Shown here piece by piece: positions 8,245-16,100 of a DNA stretch of 33,419 nt (position 1 is the first letter of the stretch; each line of letters begins with the position of its first letter). The stretch is from positions 1-33,419 of the forward strand of contig JBDNFD010000006.1 of the NCBI GenBank assembly GCA_041689995.1. The letters run 5' to 3'. The notes under the pieces are model-generated. The model did no database searches and was not told where the DNA came from. It worked only from the letters and a program-made list of their open reading frames with translations. Source of the DNA: DASSWG01 sp041689995 (GTDB taxonomy: Bacteria > Bacteroidota > Bacteroidia > Flavobacteriales > Flavobacteriaceae). Both the position numbers and the translations under genes were made by a program.

Positions 8245-9594
8245 TTAATTATTTTCATTACTTGTAGTTTCCATTCCCATCGGCATATTACCTTCATCGT
8301 CAGTATGCGAAATCATAAATAGGCGTTCCGAAACAATTATTAGAACAATCCCAATTGCCGCCACAATGAGCACCAATGGGTCGTTGAGGTATTTTATATA
8401 AAGAAATGCTGAAAGTACCGCTATGTCCAGTACGATGGCTATTAACGGAATGATAGGTTGAAAATTCACTTCTTTTTTAAGGTGACGGAAAAGCCCCCAA
8501 TGTATTGCGATGTCCATTATAAGATAGAAAATAGTACCGAAGGAAGCGATTCTTGTTAAATCAAACAGCACAGTCAATAAAATAGCGAGCGAGACTGTGA
8601 ATATGAGCGCAGGATTTTTAAACTTTCCTATTTTTTTTAAGGATGGAACCTGCTTCATATTACTCAACATAGCCAACAAGCGTGAGGCTGAAAACACACT
8701 TGCGATAACGCCAGAAAAGGTTGCTACAATAGCTATAGCTATGGTAATCCAAGAACCCCATTCCCCAAAAACAGGTTTAGCTGCCGCTGCTAATGCATAG
8801 TCCTTTGCTTCGATTATTTCAGGAATGCTTAAACCTCCTGCAACGGCGAGTGCCAGGGCTACATATATGACAGTGCAGATAAGAATGGAAAAGACAATGG
8901 ATCGCCCGAGGTTTTTGTGTGGATTTTTGATGTCTCCACCTTGATTTGTAATAGTAGTGAATCCCTGATAGGCAAATATCGCCAACGCCAAGGCAGCAAC
9001 AAAGCCAATTACCTGTGGCAATGCTTCGGTGTTTTTTGGAATATAATTTCCGGTAATATCTGCAAATCCAGAAACGATTAGACCTGCAATGGCGAGCAAT
9101 GCGATACCTGCAACTTTAATAATTGCTGTAAATGTAGCTGTTGTACCTATAACTTTATTGCCCGAAATATTTACAATATAAGCTGTAACCAAGAGCAGAA
9201 TACCAAGAATAGATGCATAACCAGAATAACTTTCAGGAAATAAACGAAGCGTATATGCTCCAAAAGTTCCTGCTACCAAACTTTCTATAACAACCATAGA
9301 GACATACATCAATAATGAAAAAACTCCCGTTGTGGTCCCTGGGCCGTAAGATTTATTTAAAAACTTGACGACCCCTCCAGAGGAAGGAAAAGCGTTTGAG
9401 AACTTTACATAGGAATAAGAACTGAAACCCACCACAACGGCACCAGCTATAAAAGCAATTGGGAATAAATCGCCCACCAATTCGGCTATTTGCCCCATAA
9501 GTACAAATATCCCAGCACCAATCATTACACCAGTGCCAAGAGATATGGAACCTATTAGGGATAGCTTATTATTTTCGCCTTTGCTTTTTTTCAT
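8245..9594 (-). CDS. APC superfamily amino acid/polyamine permease (copy 1)
   Basis: A 449-residue inner-membrane protein with about 12 hydrophobic segments. The N-terminal GTGVMIGAGIFVLMGQIAE is the TM1 unwinding motif of the amino acid-polyamine-organocation family, and FPSSGGVVKFLNKSYG follows TM2. TM6 carries FAYQGFTTITNQGGDIKNP, the second substrate-site break. The C-terminal tail is Met/Asn-rich. It is close to a second permease at 19919-21232 with the same motifs in the same order, so the two are paralogues. It lies 7 bases after the NDH-2 gene and 17 before GAPDH. The substrate is unknown; a link of amino-acid or polyamine movement with stress is only an inference. Confidence 0.92.
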   Translation of the reverse strand: MKKSKGENNKLSLIGSISLGTGVMIGAGIFVLMGQIAELVGDLFPIAFIAGAVVVGFSSYSYVKFSNAFPSSGGVVKFLNKSYGPGTTTGVFSLLMYVSMVVIESLVAGTFGAYTLRLFPESYSGYASILGILLLVTAYIVNISGNKVIGTTATFTAIIKVAGIALLAIAGLIVSGFADITGNYIPKNTEALPQVIGFVAALALAIFAYQGFTTITNQGGDIKNPHKNLGRSIVFSILICTVIYVALALAVAGGLSIPEIIEAKDYALAAAAKPVFGEWGSWITIAIAIVATFSGVIASVFSASRLLAMLSNMKQVPSLKKIGKFKNPALIFTVSLAILLTVLFDLTRIASFGTIFYLIMDIAIHWGLFRHLKKEVNFQPIIPLIAIVLDIAVLSAFLYIKYLNDPLVLIVAAIGIVLIIVSERLFMISHTDDEGNMPMGMETTSNENN

Positions 9595-9601
9595 AGTTAA
9601 A

Positions 9602-10957
9602 TTATTTCGTCGTGTTCTTAACTGAAGCTTTTGGTTTAAAATTTCTAATAATCACACGGTTGCTCTTTTCATAAGTGAAATAGCTTACCGCCCAATTAAA
9701 ACCAACCATCATTCTATTTCTAAATCCGCTTATGGACATAAGATGAACGATAGACCATAGCAACCAAGCGAAATAACCAGCAAACTTGAATTTGCCCAAA
9801 TCAGCTACGGCTTTGCGCTTACCGACTGTGGCCAAGGAACCTTTATCTTTATATTCAAAAGGTTTCACAGCTTTATTTCTTATGATATTGAGGATTGAAT
9901 TACCCAAATACTTCCCTTGTTGAATAGCGGCTTGTGCTACTTGCGGATGCCCTTTTGGCGTTTGCTCTGTAATTATAGCCGCTATGTCCCCTATGGCAAA
10001 AATGTTTTCGTAACCTTCTACTTTTAAATTAGCATCAGTCTTGATGCGGTTACCTCTAACCACGTGTTTTTCATCAATCCCATTAGGGAACAGTCCTTTC
10101 ACACCGGCTGTCCAGATTAGGTTTTTTGCTAAAATAGTTTTGCCGCTTTTTGTGGTGACATTTGAGCCGTCATAATCGCTTACTGATTCATTGAATAGCA
10201 CTTTTACATTTAAGTCCTTTAAATACTTTAAGGTTTTAGTAGAAGCTTTATCGGACATTGTGCTCAACAACTCATCAATGGCTTCAATCAAATAAATGTT
10301 CATAATGGAAGAAGGGTACTCTGGATAATCCTTTGGTAGAATATATTTACAGAATTCTGCCAAGGCTCCAGCCATTTCTACGCCCGCGGGACCACCACCT
10401 ACAATAACAAAATTGGTCAGTGCATCCCTTTCTTCTTCATCGCAAGTGATTGCAGCCTCTTCCAGATTTTGCAGCATCATATGGCGGATGTTGAGGGAAT
10501 CACGAATATCCTTCATCCCAAGACTGTGGGACTCTACGTTATCCATTCCAAAAAAATTGGTGGTTGTTCCCGTTGCCAATATGAGGTAGTCGTAATGAAC
10601 CTTTCCCTTATTGGTTATAATGGTGTTTGATGAGGATTGAATTTCTTCAACTTCAGCTAAACGAAACAATACATTTTTGTAACCGTTGATTTGTTTTCTG
10701 AATGGAAATACAATACTGTCAGGTTGCAAGGCACTTGTAGCCACTTGATAAAATAAAGGCTGAAATTGATGGAAGTTATTTTTATCGAACAAAACCACTT
10801 GCAATTCTTTGTTCTTCAGTTTTTCTACCAATGCCAATCCAGCAAATCCTCCACCAATGATAACCACACGCGGCAATTTGGAATCCGGAAGGCAGATTTC
10901 ATCTGCTACCTTGCATGTAGCAGGATCTCTCTTTAAATGTGTAATGGAACTTTTCAT
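9602..10957 (-). CDS. NAD(P)/FAD-dependent oxidoreductase, type II NADH dehydrogenase-like
   Basis: A flavoprotein of 451 residues from the chosen start. It has an FAD-binding Rossmann motif (VVIIGGGFAGLALVEKL), FHQFQPLFYQVATSALQP typical of NDH-2, a second dinucleotide fold FVIVGGGPAGVEMAGALAEF for NAD(P)H, and the late FAD-contact IFAIGDIAAI. HPQVAQAAIQQGKYLG follows, and the C-terminal part WLLWSIVHLMSISGFRNRM is the membrane-binding amphipathic region. It should pass electrons from NADH to quinone at the inner membrane without pumping protons. The frame opens at 10987, but the ATG at 10955-10957 forms an ATGA overlap with the stop of the preceding gene, so I place the start there. A basic 30-residue N-terminal extension precedes the Rossmann fold. 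Confidence 0.9.
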   Translation of the reverse strand: MKSSITHLKRDPATCKVADEICLPDSKLPRVVIIGGGFAGLALVEKLKNKELQVVLFDKNNFHQFQPLFYQVATSALQPDSIVFPFRKQINGYKNVLFRLAEVEEIQSSSNTIITNKGKVHYDYLILATGTTTNFFGMDNVESHSLGMKDIRDSLNIRHMMLQNLEEAAITCDEEERDALTNFVIVGGGPAGVEMAGALAEFCKYILPKDYPEYPSSIMNIYLIEAIDELLSTMSDKASTKTLKYLKDLNVKVLFNESVSDYDGSNVTTKSGKTILAKNLIWTAGVKGLFPNGIDEKHVVRGNRIKTDANLKVEGYENIFAIGDIAAIITEQTPKGHPQVAQAAIQQGKYLGNSILNIIRNKAVKPFEYKDKGSLATVGKRKAVADLGKFKFAGYFAWLLWSIVHLMSISGFRNRMMVGFNWAVSYFTYEKSNRVIIRNFKPKASVKNTTK

Positions 10958-11655
10958 AGTACATTTGATTTTATGAGCTTTCGCCAATACAGATGCTCGT
11001 ACAATCCAGACCAGTACATCCCAAACGTAAAGGCAAAGAGCAATTCTTCAATAGGGATTCCGAGAACAAGAATACGGGCCAGGTTGTCAAGGTTCCAGTA
11101 CAGCACCACGTATTGGGGATAAAACGGAAGGATGCTCCCGAAATAAATGAAGTAGAGTACTAAAAACAAGATGGCACCAACCCATATCTTTCCTCTTAAA
11201 TCGGGGCGACAATAGAGTGTTGCCAATCCACCTACAAACAATGCAATGATGCCACAATAAATGTGATTAAGCGACGTGAACAACGCCAGAATAACAAACA
11301 CGATTACTGGCACAAAGAGGATATAATTATGCAAATGATGCATTTGATGGCTACGCTCGGTATGGGGTATTTCGGCAAGGCTTCGCTTAAAAATAAGGTT
11401 GTAAAGCACTGTGCCAATACCGCCAATGGCAAAGGAAAAGATAAGGCTCTCAATATCAAAGCCTGTTTTTTCTACCAAATTGAACAAGGATGGTGGAGAC
11501 CAATATTCAGGGACAAACAATGGTTCGGTAAGGCCAAAGAGCATTGTAATAAGGCTCATTTTCAGCATTACCTTTCTGTACCCTTTTTTGGCCAGATAGA
11601 TTACTGCCCATAAAGCAAAGATGAAAAGTGACCATATGAACCAGACGTATTGCAT
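10954..11655 (-). CDS. Lycopene cyclase-domain membrane protein
   Basis: A 233-residue polytopic membrane protein with about seven hydrophobic segments. It fits the CarR/CrtYcd-type lycopene cyclase domain: EPLFVPEYWSPPSLFNLV and FDIESLIFSFAIGGIG in the first half, then LVLGIPIEELLFAFTFGMYW in the second. The PIEELLF motif holds the acidic residues essential in true cyclases, and the duplicated half-domain layout is intact. No other carotenoid gene is nearby. It overlaps the NDH-2 gene by ATGA and follows the AlbA_2 gene by 4 bases, so the three are surely one unit. It may cyclise a polyprenyl substrate or may have been recruited for another membrane or redox role. Confidence 0.8.
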   Translation of the reverse strand: MQYVWFIWSLFIFALWAVIYLAKKGYRKVMLKMSLITMLFGLTEPLFVPEYWSPPSLFNLVEKTGFDIESLIFSFAIGGIGTVLYNLIFKRSLAEIPHTERSHQMHHLHNYILFVPVIVFVILALFTSLNHIYCGIIALFVGGLATLYCRPDLRGKIWVGAILFLVLYFIYFGSILPFYPQYVVLYWNLDNLARILVLGIPIEELLFAFTFGMYWSGLYEHLYWRKLIKSNVL

Positions 11656-11659
11656 AGTC

Positions 11660-12442
11660 TTAGGCTTTTTGGGTTTTTAAATAATCCACGGTTTCCTTTA
11701 CGGTCAAAGGATAAGTGGCATTGCCCGTGCGTACATAAAAAGTTGTGTTTTCACCATCGTTAACATAAACTGGTTTGTTGGAAGGTTCAATATGTATTAC
11801 ACATACGTCCTTTTCGTCCAAAACATAAAATGATATGTGATTGCTGAAACATGCCTCGTGGCCTAATTGTGTAGAAATAATTCTAAAAATCTCACGCTCG
11901 TAGCCATCCCTATTTTTGTGTTTGAGCGTCTTAAAATCCTTTTCAAGGCCCAGGATGTTTCCATCGTCATCAACACCAAGAATCAATTTTCCTCCTTTGA
12001 CATTCATAAAGCCTACAATGGTTTTGGCAATGACCAACTCCAGTTCACGATTGGTAATCTTGCGGTAATAATCGTAGCGTATGGATGATTTGAATTCCAC
12101 CCGTTCGTTTTCGCCGTTTTCTATGAGTTGGATAATGTCTTTTTGCAACAAGCGCTGTTGTGTACCTATTAGGGTGTCTTTCCTTTTAAGATGTATCCAG
12201 GTCCATCCAGTGACCAGCCCAAGTACACTGCCAAAAATTGTGAGCAGACCGCCCATTCCCCTCATATGAAAACCGAAGGACTCCAAAAACCTATTACTGA
12301 AAATTTCGTGAAATTTCAAAAATGAAAAAGACGTACCACTGAATTCAAACCAATAGAGCACCATGGTAAAGGGGTGTACCAGGAAATAAAATACTCCCGC
12401 ACTCAATAGTAAATGAATGAATATTATTTTAATTTTAGCCAT
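11660..12442 (-). CDS. Membrane protein with AlbA_2 (Schlafen-type) domain
   Basis: Of 260 residues, the first 90 carry two hydrophobic segments (about 5-30 and 62-85) and the remainder a cytoplasmic AlbA_2 domain. Its marks are ENERVEFKSSIR (110-121), VGFMNVKGGKLILGVDDDGN and ILGLEKDF, and the closing FYVRTGNATYPLTVKET. AlbA_2 domains are often called putative ATP- or nucleic-acid-binding and are common in regulators. Tethering such a domain to the membrane ahead of a lycopene cyclase-like protein and a respiratory dehydrogenase suggests a sensory role in the membrane (inference). Gene order and 4-base spacing make co-transcription near certain. Confidence 0.82.
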   Translation of the reverse strand: MAKIKIIFIHLLLSAGVFYFLVHPFTMVLYWFEFSGTSFSFLKFHEIFSNRFLESFGFHMRGMGGLLTIFGSVLGLVTGWTWIHLKRKDTLIGTQQRLLQKDIIQLIENGENERVEFKSSIRYDYYRKITNRELELVIAKTIVGFMNVKGGKLILGVDDDGNILGLEKDFKTLKHKNRDGYEREIFRIISTQLGHEACFSNHISFYVLDEKDVCVIHIEPSNKPVYVNDGENTTFYVRTGNATYPLTVKETVDYLKTQKA

Positions 12443-12588
12443 AGTCCTTTTTAACTTTTATTACTTTATATAGTTGCACTCTAAGTTCAACAGTTCTTCA
12501 CGTTCCTCAAATCGCTTGTTAAATATTTTATCAAAGGAATATATCGAAACGAATTGAATTAGATTTCTTATCCCAGGCGTATGATAAA

Positions 12589-12864
12589 TTATCCTCTTTT
12601 AATTTGGGCGTTGTAAAAAGCTGCAATGCAAGCACCAATGAGCCAACCTAAAATAAAGGTTTGAACAATACCAAAAAATGCTTCTAATAAGGGCACGTCT
12701 ATTCTAATGAGACTGGAAGTGTCCAAGCCGTGCAATAGGCTGTTGAAAAAGATAATTGTTCCTTCCTGTCCTGCTGTTGCCATAACTATCATACAGCCCA
12801 AATAAATAATGGCACCTGTAAGTCCGAAGGCAAAACCGAGTTTTTTTATGTTTAATCGATACAT
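12589..12864 (-). CDS. DUF5676 family small membrane protein
   Basis: A 91-residue protein with two hydrophobic segments and the family pattern: LNIKKLGFAFGLTGAIIYLG, a Cys in GCMIVMATAG, FFNSLLHGLD, and a second membrane segment ending GWLIGACIAAFYN. DUF5676 proteins are found in metal-resistance clusters; their function is not known. It is the last gene of the SHOCT/HMA block (17 bases after the previous gene), and its 3' neighbour begins 146 bases on. Confidence 0.85.
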   Translation of the reverse strand: MYRLNIKKLGFAFGLTGAIIYLGCMIVMATAGQEGTIIFFNSLLHGLDTSSLIRIDVPLLEAFFGIVQTFILGWLIGACIAAFYNAQIKRG

Positions 12865-12881
12865 AGTTTTATGTTTTTGAG

Positions 12882-13088
12882 TTAGTTTTCTGATTTTAAA
12901 ATCTTTTTTGACTCTTCAAATTCTTCCTTGGATATTTTGCCTTGGACAAATCGCTTTTTTAAAATATCCAGTGGGCTTTTCTTCTTTGTTTTTTGATAAG
13001 GTATGTCTGTGGGAATGAAAAATATCCAGGCCAAGAAAAAGAACCAGATAATCCACCATATAAAATGCATACCGCCGTAGTGATCCAT
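12882..13088 (-). CDS. SHOCT-domain micro-membrane protein (copy 1)
   Basis: A 68-residue protein: a short N-terminus, one Trp-rich membrane helix (HFIWWIIWFFFLAWIFFIP), a linker, and a SHOCT helix pair (SPLDILKKRFVQGKISKEEF). SHOCT helices are thought to act in oligomerisation. It lies 10 bases after a very similar gene, so the two look like a tandem duplication. Confidence 0.85.
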   Translation of the reverse strand: MDHYGGMHFIWWIIWFFFLAWIFFIPTDIPYQKTKKKSPLDILKKRFVQGKISKEEFEESKKILKSEN

Positions 13089-13098
13089 AATATTATTT

Positions 13099-13335
13099 TT
13101 AAGAATTAATGTTTTTAGTACTGTCTGAAGTCAAAATATTTTTTGACACTTCAAATTCTTCCTTGGATATTTCGCCCTTGGCAAAACGCATTTTCAAAAT
13201 ATCCAGTGGGCTGTCTTTCTTTGATTTTTGATAAGGGATGTCTGCTGGGATAAAGAATATCCAAGCGATTAATATGACCCATATAATCCACCATATTAGG
13301 TGCATTCCCCAAAAACTTCCGTCGTAATAGTGCAT
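13099..13335 (-). CDS. SHOCT-domain micro-membrane protein (copy 2)
   Basis: A 78-residue sister of the 12882-13088 gene. It has the same order: YDGSFWGMHLIWWIIW membrane helix, IPADIPYQKSKKDSPLDIL, then FAKGEISKEEFEVSK. It differs by a longer N-terminus and a nine-residue tail. The similarity of the pair in sequence and spacing points to recent tandem duplication inside the metal block. Confidence 0.85.
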   Translation of the reverse strand: MHYYDGSFWGMHLIWWIIWVILIAWIFFIPADIPYQKSKKDSPLDILKMRFAKGEISKEEFEVSKNILTSDSTKNINS

Positions 13336-13353
13336 AATTTTCGTTTTAAATTG

Positions 13354-13572
13354 TTAAAGATTTATTTCAGTTATTGTATATCCCTCCAATGCATTGAGCT
13401 GTTTTTGTAGCTCAGGTACCGAAAGAGCTTTTTTCATTGTGATAAGTGTAGCTCCTTTTGGTGCCAAGAAAATCTCGGCTTTCTCAATGTTGGGGTGTTC
13501 TTCTAAAGTCTTTTTGACCACTGCCACACATCCGCTGCAACTGATTCCGTTTATTTGATATTTTTGTTTCAT
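13354..13572 (-). CDS. Heavy-metal-associated (HMA) copper carrier, CopZ-like
   Basis: A 72-residue single HMA domain with the metal loop GISCSGC (C12 and C15) after the first strand and a C-terminal strand GYTITEINL. It should carry Cu(I) in the cytoplasm to a regulator or pump. The His or Met found before the loop in some family members is absent here. It lies in the run of small membrane proteins, 18 bases before a SHOCT gene. Confidence 0.9.
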   Translation of the reverse strand: MKQKYQINGISCSGCVAVVKKTLEEHPNIEKAEIFLAPKGATLITMKKALSVPELQKQLNALEGYTITEINL

Positions 13573-13593
13573 GTGTTTAAATTTATTTGTTTT

Positions 13594-13833
13594 TTAATGA
13601 TGATGACCTTTGCGTTCTGGAGCATCCTCTTTTCTTTTTCTGTTCAAGTTTTCATCGGACAGCCCATGGGTATGGCCGCCGTGTTTCATAGGCATCAATA
13701 GGTGAAAGGCGAACATTGCTATAAAAAAAGTAAATAGTGCCGTTCCACTGCCAATACCGAGGGATGGCGCAAAAAAAATGAACAACAGAGGCAGTCCGCA
13801 ACCCAAAACCATCCATAACCAGTGATTTTTCAT
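13594..13833 (-). CDS. Small membrane protein with His-rich tail
   Basis: A 79-residue protein with two hydrophobic segments (about 6-24 and 29-48). MKHGGHTHGLSDENLNRKRK follows the second and the protein ends in GHHH. The layout (GCGLPLLFIFF at the start) is like short DUF2933-type proteins seen near copper genes, but I cannot assign a family with confidence. The two His clusters could bind metal. Confidence 0.6.
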   Translation of the reverse strand: MKNHWLWMVLGCGLPLLFIFFAPSLGIGSGTALFTFFIAMFAFHLLMPMKHGGHTHGLSDENLNRKRKEDAPERKGHHH

Positions 13834-13860
13834 AATTTTAGTTTTTTAAGTTGTCATAAA

Positions 13861-14364
13861 TTAGTGATGTTCTTTATGGTCTCCTTTAGTCGATATATCC
13901 ATATTTCCCATCTTATTCATTCCCTTCATGCCTGCCTTGCCGGCAGGCAGGTCCATTCCTTTTTCGCCCATCATCTTTGTGCAGGACTCCATACAATCTT
14001 CGCTCATCATTCCTTTTTCGTGCATCATTTTCATCATTGTTCCCATCGTTTTGCCGTCGTTCATCATTCCATTCATCATTGAGTGCATCATTGTACTATC
14101 CTTCATCATCATTTGCATTCCTTCTCCTTGCATCATAGAGCCCATCATTTTTTTATTTCCCTGCATCATTTGCATTGCGTGTTGGTTGTTTGGCATCTTG
14201 TCCATAAACTCGGTCAAATAATCGTCATTTTGGGTAATGACACTAAAAACCTCTGTGCGGGTTTCAGGATTTTCCATTAATGCTTGAGGGTCTGTTTCTT
14301 GTTTGCAACTGTTTAAGCTTAAAAGCCCAATTGCAGATAAAATAATTACTAGTGTTTTCATCAT
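13861..14364 (-). CDS. Met-rich metal-binding lipoprotein with in-frame palindromic insert (copy 1)
   Basis: A 167-residue secreted lipoprotein with a signal peptide ending LLSLNSC, so Cys is the lipidated residue. A ~45-residue head (ETRTEVFSVITQNDDYLTEF) is followed by a Met-rich body (MMQGNKKMMGSMMQGEGMQM and onward) that could bind Cu(I) or Ag(I) through thioether groups, and it ends HKEHH. Residues about 136-145 read MDLPAGKAGM and arise from a 30-bp palindromic element. The gene at 16101-16559 is a close paralogue with the same signal region, head and element. Translation may begin at 14364 or one codon later; the paralogue supports the later start. Confidence 0.8.
   Translation of the reverse strand: MMKTLVIILSAIGLLSLNSCKQETDPQALMENPETRTEVFSVITQNDDYLTEFMDKMPNNQHAMQMMQGNKKMMGSMMQGEGMQMMMKDSTMMHSMMNGMMNDGKTMGTMMKMMHEKGMMSEDCMESCTKMMGEKGMDLPAGKAGMKGMNKMGNMDISTKGDHKEHH
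13927..13956 (-). repeat. 30-bp in-frame palindromic element (copy 1)
   Basis: The core CCTGCCTTGCCGGCAGGCAGG (13931-13951) is a near-perfect palindrome centred on TGCCGGCA. Flanked by ATG codons, it encodes MDLPAGKAGM within the lipoprotein. The same element recurs at 16128, 22501 and 22603. Confidence 0.85.
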
Positions 14365-14365
14365 A

Positions 14366-14390
14366 TTTAATTTTAGATTACTATTTATTT
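14366..14390 (-). promoter_or_regulatory. Conserved A/T leader of lipoprotein copy 1
   Basis: The minus strand reads AATAGTAATCTAAAATTAAA shortly before the start, nearly the same as the leader of lipoprotein copy 2 (16564-16590). A shorter form (ATNATCTAAAAATT) precedes 15677 and 27486. Could be part of the promoter or an A-rich translation enhancer. Confidence 0.35.
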
Positions 14391-14449
14391 AATTTGTTTT
14401 GATTCTAGTTTATGATTATAATTTGTTGTTTATCCATTTTTAAAAAGCC

Positions 14450-14836
14450 TTATAATTTTTCGATTACATTTTCTAGCATTGAAGTTATTTCATTGGCAAC
14501 ATCGTTCAATTTTTCATTTTCTACAGCCTGCATTGATGCCATTGGGTTTATGGCGGCTACCTCAATAACTCCTTCTTCAATTTCCTGTACTATGACATTG
14601 CAGGGCAACATCGTTCCTATTTTATCTTCTGCTAGTAAAGCTTTATGTGCATAGGGCGGGTTACACGCTCCAAGGATCCTATACTTTTTAAAGTCCACAT
14701 CCAGTTTTTTCTTTAAGGTTGCTGTCACATCAATTTCTGTGAGTATACCAAAACCTTCTTCTTTTAATCCTTGAGTAACTTTATCAATTACCTCTTCAAA
14801 AGTTCCTTTTACAGTTTTATTAAAATAATAGTTCAT
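14450..14836 (-). CDS. DUF302 family protein
   Basis: A 128-residue soluble protein of the DUF302 family: EVIDKVTQGLKEEGFGILTE at the N-terminus, then a KKYRILGACNPPYAHKALL motif, IGTMLPCNVIVQE and a C-terminal helix. The two Cys (in LGACNPP and MLPCNV) are conserved in many members. DUF302 proteins often occur beside cytochrome and metal genes, but their function is not established. No signal peptide is seen. It lies 5 bases after a SHOCT gene in the same direction. Confidence 0.92.
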   Translation of the reverse strand: MNYYFNKTVKGTFEEVIDKVTQGLKEEGFGILTEIDVTATLKKKLDVDFKKYRILGACNPPYAHKALLAEDKIGTMLPCNVIVQEIEEGVIEVAAINPMASMQAVENEKLNDVANEITSMLENVIEKL

Positions 14837-14841
14837 AATTT

Positions 14842-15033
14842 TTAATTTTTAGTGTTCAACGTTCGTTTTTGTTCTTCATAATCTTCTTTGGTAATTTCGC
14901 CCTTGGCGAATCGGTTGTCCAGAATATCCATAGGATTTTCTCTTTTCCCTGTATTTTGTCTATTTCTTCCATTGTACAGAAATACGACCAATACAAGCAC
15001 AACTGGTATCAGTATCCACGACCACATCATCAT
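14842..15033 (-). CDS. SHOCT-domain micro-membrane protein (copy 3)
   Basis: A 63-residue protein with one N-terminal helix (MWSWILIPVVLVLVVFLY) and a SHOCT segment (NPMDILDNRFAKGEITKEDY). It shares the SHOCT half with the 12882 and 13099 genes but has a different, non-Trp-rich membrane helix, so it is a more distant relative. It lies just before the DUF302 gene. Confidence 0.85.
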   Translation of the reverse strand: MMMWSWILIPVVLVLVVFLYNGRNRQNTGKRENPMDILDNRFAKGEITKEDYEEQKRTLNTKN

Positions 15034-15110
15034 AATTCTATTGTTTTAATTGTTAACTAATTATTTTCATTTGTAATCTGCCCAAATCTTTAGGGCAGGA
15101 GTTGAGTTTA

Positions 15111-15677
15111 TTATTCTTTATTTTTCATTTTCCCTTTCATCTTCTTCATCATTTCAGGATTTTTTTTTATCATCGTTTGCATCATTTCTTCCATCATTTC
15201 AGGATTTTCATTCATCATTTGCATCATCTTTGCTTTCATTTCCTTTTTCATCATTTCGTTGTTTTGGATATCATCCATCAGCATTTTACGGCTCTCTTCA
15301 TTCCCCATCATTTTAACGAGCATTTTGGATTGCATCTTTTGCATCATTTCCGGATTTTTTTCCATCATCATCTGCATATGAGATTGCACTTTCTCCATCA
15401 TTTCAGGGTTTTTCTCCATCATTATTTTCATATTTCCGGATTCCATCATTTGCATATTGTTCTGCATCATTATCTTTCTTGCCCCTTCATCTTGTTGTGC
15501 CTGGCCGATAAATTCACTGAATTGGCTTGGGTTCGAAATTATTTCCTGGTACACCGCATTTCGATTGGTTTGAGTTTCCATTGTTTCAGTGGCATTAAAT
15601 GTTGATTTACAGCTGATCATTGTTCCCACTAATCCAATTGCCATTAAAATTTTTACTGTTGTTTTCATGTTTTTCAT
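15111..15677 (-). CDS. Met-rich lipoprotein with NPEMM repeats
   Basis: A 188-residue lipoprotein (signal peptide ends GTMISC). The head resembles that of the other Met-rich lipoproteins (NAVYQEIISNPSQFSEF). Most of the rest is a helical repeat in which NPEMM is used four times, as in MMEKNPEMMEKVQSHM and KNPEMMQKMQSKM. The regular spacing and very high Met, Lys and Glu content suggest an extended coiled array of thioether ligands for Cu(I) or Ag(I). No catalytic motif is seen. Translation may start at MKNMK or three residues later. Confidence 0.78.
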   Translation of the reverse strand: MKNMKTTVKILMAIGLVGTMISCKSTFNATETMETQTNRNAVYQEIISNPSQFSEFIGQAQQDEGARKIMMQNNMQMMESGNMKIMMEKNPEMMEKVQSHMQMMMEKNPEMMQKMQSKMLVKMMGNEESRKMLMDDIQNNEMMKKEMKAKMMQMMNENPEMMEEMMQTMIKKNPEMMKKMKGKMKNKE

Positions 15678-15735
15678 TTTTAGATTATTAAATATTCGTT
15701 TAAACTGATTTTTTCATTTTTTGGAATCGATTGAT

Positions 15736-16054
15736 TTATTCGATTTTAAAATTCCTCATCATCCCCATATCCTCGTATTCCAGATTATGGCAGTGGTAGA
15801 GGAACAATCCTTTGAAATTCTCAAAAGCGCATTACTAGGTCCATGTACATTCCCGGTAACAAGTACACGTTATCCTGCCATCCTTCATTTATAAATCCAT
15901 CTTTAACGGCGTTCCATAGGTTCTGGCCAACATTGTCACTATTTCTGTTTCCGATATTGAACTGCAATTGATGAATGTGTTCAGGGTGCGGCGTTTGCAT
16001 CATATTTCACATACCGCTATCATTGCCCATCATTCCACCATTCCCGTGCATCAT
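15736..16054 (-). pseudogene. CueO-type multicopper oxidase, C-terminal remnant
   Basis: About 100 codons match the C-terminal cupredoxin domain of a CueO/SufI-type oxidase: a Met-rich NGGMMGNDSGM, then PHPEHIHQLQFNIGNRN, GWQDNVYLLPGMYMDLVMRF, and the type-1/trinuclear motif LFLYHCHNLEYEDMGMMRNF. It cannot make a full protein. A TGA interrupts it at about 16006-16008, an extra T at about 15824-15829 shifts the frame after LVMRF, and the first two cupredoxin domains are missing. The intact multicopper oxidase at 21235 is of another (CopA) subtype. This is a decayed second oxidase. Confidence 0.85.
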
Positions 16055-16100
16055 TATTTCAAATTTTGTCGATTAAGCTTCAGTATTGTTATATAGTAGC

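Noticed and set aside
10958..10987. Longer N-terminus for the NDH-2-like protein
   Set aside because: The start at 10957 makes an ATGA overlap with the upstream stop, which is the usual coupled layout; the extra 10 residues lie inside the upstream gene.
13822..14280. Plus-strand frames rich in His and Ile (also 15102-15605, 16066-16419, 22229-22798)
   Set aside because: They are the antisense of Met-rich genes: ATG runs read as CAT on the other strand. CLAGRQV-like words there are the antisense of the palindromic insert.
15821..16003. A separate 60-residue gene
   Set aside because: It is the middle part of the decayed CueO-type oxidase between a stop and a frameshift.
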